A DNA stretch of 6,161 nt from Gammaproteobacteria bacterium (GTDB lineage Bacteria; Pseudomonadota; Gammaproteobacteria; Steroidobacterales; Steroidobacteraceae): positions 1 through 6,161 of the forward strand of contig JANXYA010000050.1 in the NCBI GenBank assembly GCA_025350345.1, written 5' to 3'. Positions 1 through 5,139 of the stretch are shown in pieces. Within the stretch, counting starts at the first letter, position 1. Each line of letters begins with the position of its first letter. The translations under genes and the position numbers were made by a program. The notes beneath the pieces are model-generated. The model did not search any database and was not told the DNA's origin. It saw only the letters and a list, made by a program, of their open reading frames with translations.

Positions 1-31
1 CTGACACGCTAGGGGATCCAAGGCGAGAGGC

Positions 32-610
32 ATGCATCCGGTCACCACGCTGTTTCGGCTGGCGTTGGCGCTCATGGCGCTCGCCGTGGTGCCTGGCGCG
101 CGCGCCGAGGACCCGCTGGACGGCGAGCTCGAGATCCGCTCGGCCTACGCGGTGCCGAGCCACGGCGTGATCGAGCTCACCGCACGCATCGTCTATCCGC
201 AAAGCGAGCAGCTCAGCGCCTCCCTCAAGGACGGGATCACCCTGAGTTTCGATCTCGAATGCATCGTCAGCCGGCATCGCCGCCTGTGGCTCGATGCCGT
301 CGCGGCGGACCTGGTGCGCCGGCGGGAGCTGTCCTATCACGTCGTGACCGACCGGTATCTGCTGCGGGACGCCGACGGGGGCGCGCAGGAATCCTTCCCG
401 ACGCTGGCCGCCGCGCTGGCGAGCCTCGGACAGGTCGAGGAATGGCCGGTCGTCGTGGACTCCCAGCTGCGCAGCGATGAACAATGGCAGATCGCGTTGC
501 GCGCCGGCGTGCGGCGCGGGCACATGCCCGACGCCCTGCGCATGCTGATGTTCTGGTCCGACGCCTGGCACCGCACCAGCGACTGGTACACGTGGACCCT
601 CGTACGCTGA
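32..610 (+). CDS. DUF4390 domain-containing secreted protein
   Basis: This 192-residue protein of unknown function matches the DUF4390 family in length and pattern. It opens with a signal peptide: a short basic start, a hydrophobic stretch at about residues 7–21 and a PGARA cleavage site, predicting a mature protein from residue 26 exported to the periplasm. Family-like traits are the SFDLE strand near residue 72, an arginine- and tryptophan-rich segment, the RRELSYHVVTDRY stretch near 96–108, the FPTLAAALASLG helix near 121–132, and a C-terminal SDWYTW motif. The ATG at 32 follows a purine-rich stretch (GGCGAGAGG) at suitable spacing. Its 3' end overlaps the start of the kinase gene, so the two are probably cotranscribed and translationally coupled. 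In known gammaproteobacterial genomes this family sits directly before ntrY-like genes, which suggests, without proving, a role in the same envelope signalling pathway. The family call is recognition by eye. Confidence 0.85.
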   Translation: MHPVTTLFRLALALMALAVVPGARAEDPLDGELEIRSAYAVPSHGVIELTARIVYPQSEQLSASLKDGITLSFDLECIVSRHRRLWLDAVAADLVRRRELSYHVVTDRYLLRDADGGAQESFPTLAAALASLGQVEEWPVVVDSQLRSDEQWQIALRAGVRRGHMPDALRMLMFWSDAWHRTSDWYTWTLVR

Positions 611-2787
611 AGCGCTGGGGCCTGCGGGCCCTCATCGTGCTCGCCTTCGGCGCCGGCCTGTGGGCGCTGCTGCTGCTGGCGCACAGCGCGGAGAATTCCG
701 GCGACTTCAACCGCCGCCAACCCTGGATCCTGCTGCTCAACAGCTGCGCGGTGATCGCGCTCGGCGTGCTGCTCGCGCGCAAGCTCTGGCAGCTGTACCG
801 CGACTTCAAGGACCACGTGCCCGGCTCGCGCCTGACGGTGCGCACGGTCGTGATGTTCGGTTCCCTGGTGGTCGTGCCGCTGCTGATCGTGTACCTGTTC
901 GCGCTCGAATTCCTGAACTACGGCATCGACAGCTGGTTTCGCGGCGAGACGAGGCAGGGGCTCAACGACGCGCTGGAGCTGTCGCGCTCGGCCCTCGACC
1001 TGCGCTTGCACGAGCAGTCGCGGCGGACCGAGAGCTTCGCGCGCGTGATCGCGGGCCTGAAGGGCACGGAGCTGGCGTTGCGCCTCGATGCCCAGCGGCG
1101 CGAGGCCCAGGCCGCGGACGTCACCGTCTACGATCGCGGCGGCCATGCCGTCGCCATCAGCAGCCGCGCCAGCTCGCTCCTGCCGGCCGCGCCGTCCGCC
1201 GAGCTGCTGCTGCAGATCGCGGCGGGACGCAGCTATTTCAGCCTGCAGCCATCCGGGCCGGGACTCGCCCGCATCGTCACCGCCGCGCCGCTCGGGCGCG
1301 TGCCTGGCGTCCCCGCCGGGCGCTTCGTGCTCATCGACTACGAAGTGCCCGCGGAGCTCTCGGGGCTCGCCGATGCGGTCCAGGACGCCTACCTCAGCTA
1401 CGGCGACCTGTCCGCCAGCCGCGAGCCGCTGAAGATCAATTTCATGCTGACGCTCACCCTGGTGCTGCTGATCACCATGCTGGCGGCCATTTATGGTGCG
1501 GTCTGGTCGGCGCAGCGCCTCACCCGGCCGGTGAAGGACCTGATCGCCGGCACGCGCGCGGTGGGCAAGGGCGACTTCGGCACCCGCCTGCAATTGCCTT
1601 CGCGCGATGAAATGGGGTTCCTGGTGCACTCCTTCAACGACATGACCAAGCGCCTGCGGCGCACCAGCGAGGAGGCGGCGATCAGCCGCCAGGCCGTGGA
1701 ACGCGAGCGCGAGCGCCTCGCCGTGATTCTCTCGCGCCTGTCCAGCGGCGTGCTGGTGATCGATGCGGCGCTGCGCCTGCGCAGCGCCAACCAGTCGGCG
1801 GGCGCCATACTCGGCTGCGATTTTGCGGCGGCGGCGGAATTGCCGCTGGCGGGCGGTGCGGACGAGGGCACGCTGCTGGGCGGCTTCGTCACCGCCCTGC
1901 GTGCCCGGCTCGCCGCCGGTGAGCGGGAGTGGCGCGAGCAGCTGAGCCTGCGCGATCAGGCCGGACCGCGCGTGCTGCTGTGGGCCTGCACGCCGCTCCC
2001 GGACGAGGGCGAGCACAGCGGCCTGGTGATCGTGTTCGAGGACATCACGGCGCTGCTGAACGCCCAGCGCAACGCCGCCTGGGGCGAGGTGGCGCGCCGC
2101 CTCGCGCACGAGATCAAGAATCCGCTCACGCCGATCCAGCTCTCGGCCGAGCAGCTGCGGCGCAAGCTCCTCGCTGGCCTCGATACCGAGAACGCCCGGC
2201 TCCTGGAGCGCGCGACGCGCACCATCGTGCAGCAGGTCGATGCGATGAAGCAGATGGTCAATGCCTTCGGCGACTACGCGCGCACCCCGGAAATGCAGCT
2301 GGCGCAGTTCAGCCTCAACCAGCTGGTCGGCGAAGTGGTGGAGCTGTACCGGCTGCAGGATCCGGCGGTGCTCATCAGCCTGGACCTTGACCCGGAGCTG
2401 CCCGAGATCGAGGCCGACCGCGGCCGCGTGCGGCAGATCCTGGCCAACCTGCTCAGCAATGGCATCGAGGTGCTGGCCGGCACCAGCGCCGGGGCCATGA
2501 CGGTGCGCACCCGCTGGCTGAAAGCCGGCAAGCCGGCACAGGCTGAAATCACCGTGAGTGACAACGGGCCCGGCTTCCGCGAGGATATCCTCCGCAGGGC
2601 CTTCGAGCCCTATGTCACCAGCAAGGCGCGCGGTACCGGACTGGGGTTGGCAATCGTGCAGCGTATTGTCGAGGAACACGGGGGCAGGATCACGGCCGAG
2701 AATCTGGCCGGGGGCGGTGCGCGGGTGCGCGTGCTGCTGCCCGCCGCGGTCGACAAGCGCACGGAGTTGCGGAGGGAGCGAGCATGA
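592..2787 (+). CDS. ntrY: NtrY-like membrane sensor histidine kinase
   Basis: Inner-membrane histidine kinase that should autophosphorylate and pass phosphate to the NtrX-like regulator encoded next. I place the start at GTG 592 (731 residues), because the hydrophobic N-terminus begins right after it. The frame stays open back to an ATG at 484, but that adds 36 arginine-rich residues lying wholly inside the preceding gene. Numbering from GTG 592: membrane helices near 10–30, 46–62, 84–105 and 284–304, with a periplasmic sensing region at about 106–283; HAMP linker at about 305–358; PAS-like domain at about 380–490. The H-box AHEIKNP carries the phosphoacceptor His506. The N-box is NLLSNGIEVLAG (Asn near 623), the G1 box DNGPGF starts near 657, and the G2 box GTGLGLA lies near 681–687. 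All boxes needed for activity are present. The topology matches the NtrY family. The stimulus is unknown, and the nitrogen link implied by the name is not shown by this sequence. Confidence 0.9.
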   Translation: MDPRTLKRWGLRALIVLAFGAGLWALLLLAHSAENSGDFNRRQPWILLLNSCAVIALGVLLARKLWQLYRDFKDHVPGSRLTVRTVVMFGSLVVVPLLIVYLFALEFLNYGIDSWFRGETRQGLNDALELSRSALDLRLHEQSRRTESFARVIAGLKGTELALRLDAQRREAQAADVTVYDRGGHAVAISSRASSLLPAAPSAELLLQIAAGRSYFSLQPSGPGLARIVTAAPLGRVPGVPAGRFVLIDYEVPAELSGLADAVQDAYLSYGDLSASREPLKINFMLTLTLVLLITMLAAIYGAVWSAQRLTRPVKDLIAGTRAVGKGDFGTRLQLPSRDEMGFLVHSFNDMTKRLRRTSEEAAISRQAVERERERLAVILSRLSSGVLVIDAALRLRSANQSAGAILGCDFAAAAELPLAGGADEGTLLGGFVTALRARLAAGEREWREQLSLRDQAGPRVLLWACTPLPDEGEHSGLVIVFEDITALLNAQRNAAWGEVARRLAHEIKNPLTPIQLSAEQLRRKLLAGLDTENARLLERATRTIVQQVDAMKQMVNAFGDYARTPEMQLAQFSLNQLVGEVVELYRLQDPAVLISLDLDPELPEIEADRGRVRQILANLLSNGIEVLAGTSAGAMTVRTRWLKAGKPAQAEITVSDNGPGFREDILRRAFEPYVTSKARGTGLGLAIVQRIVEEHGGRITAENLAGGGARVRVLLPAAVDKRTELRRERA
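2771..2775 (+). promoter_or_regulatory. Strong Shine-Dalgarno for ntrX
   Basis: GGAGG lies eight bases before the ATG at 2784, inside the last codons of the kinase gene. It supports that ATG as the regulator start. Together with the ATGA overlap of stop and start, it implies coupled translation of kinase and regulator. Confidence 0.8.
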
Positions 2788-4136
2788 GTGCCAGCCGGAT
2801 TCTCGTCGTCGACGACGAAGCAGACATTCGCCGCCTGCTGCAGGAAATCCTCAGCGAGGAAGGACACGACGTGGACGTGGCTGCCGATGCGGTGCAGGCG
2901 CGCGCCGCCCGGGCGCGCACCGCTCCCGACCTGGTGCTGCTCGACATCTGGATGCCCGACACCGACGGCATCACGCTGCTGCGCGAATGGTCGGTCGATG
3001 CGCGCCACGATTGTCCGGTGGTCATGATGTCCGGGCACGGCACCGTGGAGACCGCGGTCGAGGCCACGCGGCTCGGTGCCTTCGATTTCATCGAGAAGCC
3101 CCTGTCGCTCGCCAAGCTCCTGCCGACCGTCAAGCGCGCGCTGGACGCGCGCCGCACGCGCCAGTCCGGCGGCTTCAGCAGCGCGCGCACGACGGCGCCG
3201 CTCCTGGGACGCAGCCGCATCGCCCAGCAGCTGCGCTCCGAGCTGCTGCGCCTGGCCGCCTACCCGGCGCCGCTCCTGCTGATCGCCGAGCCCGGCAGCG
3301 AAACGGAAGCGCTGGCGCGCTTCGTGCACCAGTCGGGCACGCGCGCCGCCGGCCCCTTCCTCAGCTGGAACCCGCGCGCGCTCCAGGCCGACCAGGCCGC
3401 CGCGGCGCTGCTGGGAGGCAAGGCACAGCCCGGGCTCATTGACCAGGCCAGCGGAGGTACGCTGTACACCGGTGATGTCGAGGAATTGCCCGAGGGCGCG
3501 CGCGGAGTGCTGGCCGGAATACTCGAGACCGGCAGCTTCGTACGGAGCGGCTCCGCGCAGCCCGTCAAGTGCGACGTGCGCTTCATCGCCACCGCGCTGC
3601 CCGGCATCGAGGCGCGCGCCGGCGGCGCCAGAATCGGCCGCGACCTGTACGCGCAGCTGTCGGTACTGCCCCTGCGCGTGCCACCGCTCCGTGAATACGC
3701 CGAGGACGTGCCCGAGCTGCTGCGCCAGTGCATCGATCAACTCACCGCTGGCGAGAAGCTGCAGTTCCGCCGCTGCAGCGTCGCGGCCCAGAACCGGCTG
3801 CGCAACTACCCCTGGCCCGACAACCTGCGCGAGCTGCGCAATCTGCTGCGCCGGCTGCTGCTGCGCGGCGGAGGCGAGGAGATTTCCCTGGAGGAGGTCG
3901 AGGGCGAACTCGCCGCGCAGTCGCCGATCGACGCGCCGCTCGTCAAGCAGGACCTGCTCTCGCTCCCGATGCGCGAGGCGCGCGAGCATTTCGAGCGCGC
4001 CTACCTGCAGCAACAGCTCCAATTGTGCGGTGGCAAGGTCGGCCTGCTCGCCAAGCGCGTCGGCATGGAGCGTACCCACCTGTACCGCAAGCTCCGCTCG
4101 CTGGGCATCGAGATCAGCCACGGCGCCGAGGATTGA
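2784..4136 (+). CDS. ntrX: NtrX-like response regulator with degenerate AAA+ domain
   Basis: A 450-residue NtrC/NtrX-family response regulator, probably the cytoplasmic partner of the upstream kinase. The receiver domain (residues 1–120) is intact: acidic pair Asp10–Asp11, phosphoacceptor Asp54 in LLDIWMP, Ser83 in MMSGHG and Lys105 in IEKP. The central sigma-54-interaction AAA+ fold (about 138–360) is recognisable from GGTLY, LPLRVPPLRE and WPDNLRELRN but has lost its working parts. Walker A reads AEPGSETE at 168–175 with no lysine. Walker B reads GGTLYTGDVEELP, with Gly230 in place of the usual aspartate. No GAFTGA loop is seen near 205–218, and GRDLYAQL at 285–292 appears to lack the arginine-finger residues. 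The C-terminus (about 395–445) is a Fis-type helix-turn-helix (GKVGLLAKRVGMERTHLYRKL). It should bind DNA in a phosphorylation-dependent way, but probably neither hydrolyses ATP nor opens sigma-54 promoters. The start is fixed by the GGAGG and the ATGA overlap. Confidence 0.9.
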   Translation: MSASRILVVDDEADIRRLLQEILSEEGHDVDVAADAVQARAARARTAPDLVLLDIWMPDTDGITLLREWSVDARHDCPVVMMSGHGTVETAVEATRLGAFDFIEKPLSLAKLLPTVKRALDARRTRQSGGFSSARTTAPLLGRSRIAQQLRSELLRLAAYPAPLLLIAEPGSETEALARFVHQSGTRAAGPFLSWNPRALQADQAAAALLGGKAQPGLIDQASGGTLYTGDVEELPEGARGVLAGILETGSFVRSGSAQPVKCDVRFIATALPGIEARAGGARIGRDLYAQLSVLPLRVPPLREYAEDVPELLRQCIDQLTAGEKLQFRRCSVAAQNRLRNYPWPDNLRELRNLLRRLLLRGGGEEISLEEVEGELAAQSPIDAPLVKQDLLSLPMREAREHFERAYLQQQLQLCGGKVGLLAKRVGMERTHLYRKLRSLGIEISHGAED

Positions 4137-4188
4137 CGGCCGCAGCGCCGCGTGACGAGGCAGCCGCAGGATCCCAGGATTCCTCGGC
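4137..4188. other. Convergent gap between ntrX and vapC
   Basis: These 52 bases separate two genes that face each other. There is a short direct repeat (AGGAT, CCC, AGGAT), but I see no strong GC stem followed by a T-run on either strand, so no intrinsic terminator can be called. Confidence 0.5.
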
Positions 4189-4584
4189 CTAGGCGATCAA
4201 CGTCATTCCGCTGTTCTTCACCGCGCCGCGATCAAAGGTCATAGTCTTCGTGCAACCGGCTGCCTCCGCCGAGCAGGCGATCAGGCAATCGGCAAAGTCG
4301 CCGTTCGTCCGCTGGAATAAGCGCAACGCCTTCCAGACGATTTCCCCGCGCTCGATCACCAGCTCCTTGGTACGCAGGAGCGCTTCAAACGCCTCGACCA
4401 ACTGCTTCCGCTCCAGCTCGTAAGCGGATGACAGCACCCAACCGAGTTCCACGATCGCAACCAGCGGCACGAAGCCCGGCGATTCAGCAGCCAGCGATTC
4501 CACAATCCGCGTTGCCAGCGGCGAGTGCTTGATGTCGTCCTGCATGATGTAGCGCACGAGGACGTTGGTATCAAGGCCGATCAC
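4189..4584 (-). CDS. vapC: VapC family PIN-domain toxin ribonuclease
   Basis: A 131-residue PIN-domain protein, the toxin of a type II toxin–antitoxin pair. VapC toxins are magnesium-dependent ribonucleases, often cutting tRNA or rRNA and slowing growth when released from VapB. The acidic active-site residues are in place: Asp5 in GLDTNVLVRY, Glu46 in VAIVELGWVL, Asp96 and Asp99 in NGDFADCLIA, and Asp118 in TFDRGA. Length is normal for the family and nothing looks broken, so the toxin is probably active. The start is GTG at 4582–4584, overlapping the vapB stop codon as GTGA, the usual sign of translational coupling. A GGAG lies about ten bases upstream, inside vapB. The gene runs toward ntrX and is less GC-rich than the kinase–regulator operon (37 G+C of 60 at 4261–4320, against 47 of 60 at 3361–3420), consistent with acquisition by transfer. 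The RNA target cannot be read from the sequence. Confidence 0.92.
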   Translation of the reverse strand: MIGLDTNVLVRYIMQDDIKHSPLATRIVESLAAESPGFVPLVAIVELGWVLSSAYELERKQLVEAFEALLRTKELVIERGEIVWKALRLFQRTNGDFADCLIACSAEAAGCTKTMTFDRGAVKNSGMTLIA

Positions 4585-4823
4585 TTGGCGGCGGCTCCAC
4601 GCCGGGCGATTGCAGCATTCATCTGGTCAATCGAGACGGCCTTGCGGGCCTTGCCGAACATGCCCTTCAGGGACGTCACTGGCCGGGTCGCTGCGATGAA
4701 CTCGTAGCGCCCGGGTGCCACCGCGACAAACTCCACGCGATCCCCCGTCTCCACACCCAGCGCGGTACGCACCTCGGCCGGGATGGTGATCTGCCCCTTG
4801 CTCGTCAGCGTTGCGGTGGTCAT
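4581..4823 (-). CDS. vapB: VapB family antitoxin, SpoVT/AbrB fold
   Basis: An 80-residue antitoxin. The N-terminal half (about residues 3–47) is a SpoVT/AbrB swapped-hairpin DNA-binding domain, shown by the signature ATLTSKGQITIPAEVR and by LGVETGDRVEF. Proteins of this fold dimerise and bind inverted repeats in their own promoter. The C-terminal tail (about 50–75, SLKGMFGKARKAVSIDQMNA and the following AIARRG) resembles VapB tails that bind along the PIN toxin and block its active site. I chose the ATG at 4821–4823 over an upstream in-frame ATG at 4902–4904. The AbrB motif begins immediately after it, a GGGAG ribosome site lies six bases before it, and the longer form would run through the putative promoter palindrome and hairpin. 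The gene is first in a two-gene operon with vapC and is probably autorepressed, with stronger repression by the VapBC complex, as is usual in the family. Confidence 0.92.
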   Translation of the reverse strand: MTTATLTSKGQITIPAEVRTALGVETGDRVEFVAVAPGRYEFIAATRPVTSLKGMFGKARKAVSIDQMNAAIARRGAAAK

Positions 4824-4829
4824 GGAGGT

Positions 4830-4834
4830 CTCCC
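4830..4834 (-). promoter_or_regulatory. Ribosome binding site deciding vapB start
   Basis: Read on the minus strand this is GGGAG, six bases before the ATG at 4823. Its good match and spacing favour the 80-residue antitoxin over the 27-residue upstream extension that the frame allows. Confidence 0.7.
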
Positions 4835-4843
4835 GAAAGTGTC

Positions 4844-4863
4844 GCCTTACTTTATAGTAAGGC
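4844..4863 (-). promoter_or_regulatory. Putative vapBC operator and -10 region
   Basis: A perfect 7-bp inverted repeat (GCCTTAC at 4844–4850, GTAAGGC at 4857–4863) flanks six bases that read TATAAA on the minus strand. TATAAA is a good -10 hexamer about 28 bases before the vapB start. A TTGCCG that could serve as a weak -35 lies 15 bases upstream of it, which is short of the ideal 17. A repressor dimer bound across both arms would cover the -10, fitting autoregulation by VapB or VapBC. This is inference from position and symmetry. Confidence 0.6.
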
Positions 4864-4879
4864 AAGCCTTCCGGCAAGC
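4861..4879. repeat. Short direct repeat GGCAAGC upstream of vapB
   Basis: GGCAAGC occurs at 4861–4867 and again at 4873–4879, offset by 12 bases. The first copy overlaps the right arm of the operator palindrome. Together with GCCTT at 4866–4870 it forms a further 5-bp inverted repeat (AAGGC, AA, GCCTT). These may be extra half-sites for the antitoxin, but such short repeats can arise by chance. Confidence 0.4.
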
Positions 4880-4885
4880 TCCTGA

Positions 4886-4906
4886 AATTGGGCGCATCGC
4901 CCAATT
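4886..4906. repeat. Perfect 9-bp inverted repeat with 3-base loop
   Basis: AATTGGGCG at 4886–4894 and CGCCCAATT at 4898–4906 are exact reverse complements around CAT. As RNA this could form a compact hairpin on either strand. No T-run follows on either side, so it is a poor match to an intrinsic terminator. It lies just upstream of the vapBC promoter and could be a protein-binding site, a boundary of the inserted module or a weak bidirectional stop. Confidence 0.6.
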
Positions 4907-5139
4907 ATTGGTGTCGTGCATGCGTGGGGAACGGATGCCTATGACAGGCGGCAGCGGGCCAGAAGTGGGACTCGGGCGGTGGCCTGGTCCCCGACGCGGA
5001 TCACCCGCGAGTTGATCTCGGCGGCCCGGAACTGCTGGCGCACGGTGACAATCAATGGCAACATATTCCGGCAGCCGAAGCGCTCGCGTAACAGAAACGA
5101 CAACCGACGCGCCGTGCAGGCAATTGGGATCCACGCCTG
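4907..5139. other. Region without a supported gene
   Basis: About 230 bases between the divergent vapBC promoter region and the acyltransferase gene. A short plus-strand frame (4916–5140) is arginine-rich and matches nothing I recognise. A minus-strand frame covering about 4942–5094 reads more like ordinary protein (for instance FRAAEINSRVIRVGDQ) but has no sensible start of its own, because the frame continues as the antisense of the acyltransferase gene. It could be a gene remnant. No clear sigma-70 promoter for the downstream gene is visible. Confidence 0.4.

Noticed and set aside
1..12. Possible last codons of an upstream gene (CTG ACA CGC TAG), perhaps rsmB
   Set aside because: Three codons before a stop are too few to identify anything. 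rsmB often precedes this operon, but nothing here proves it.
337..2679. A 780-residue minus-strand open frame opposite the kinase gene
   Set aside because: It lies entirely antisense to a well-supported kinase, has a compositionally biased sequence rich in Arg, Ala, Gln and His with no recognisable domain, and is the usual result of strong third-position GC bias keeping the opposite strand free of stops.
2784..2787. ATGA overlap of the kinase stop and regulator start as something unusual
   Set aside because: This is a common form of translational coupling in bacterial two-component operons and is noted only as support for the start.
2610..4121. A 503-residue minus-strand open frame opposite the NtrX-like gene
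   Set aside because: Same reason: fully antisense to a gene with clear receiver and helix-turn-helix motifs, low-complexity composition, and no ribosome site or domain that I can see.
4150..4188. Possible terminator between ntrX and vapC
   Set aside because: The repeats (AGGAT, CCC, AGGAT and a CGAGG/CCTCG pair) give only short stems with a large loop and no T-run on either strand.
4824..4904. N-terminal extension of VapB from an upstream ATG at 4904
   Set aside because: The AbrB motif starts right at the downstream ATG, which has a well-placed GGGAG. The extension would also run through the palindromes and the -10-like element.
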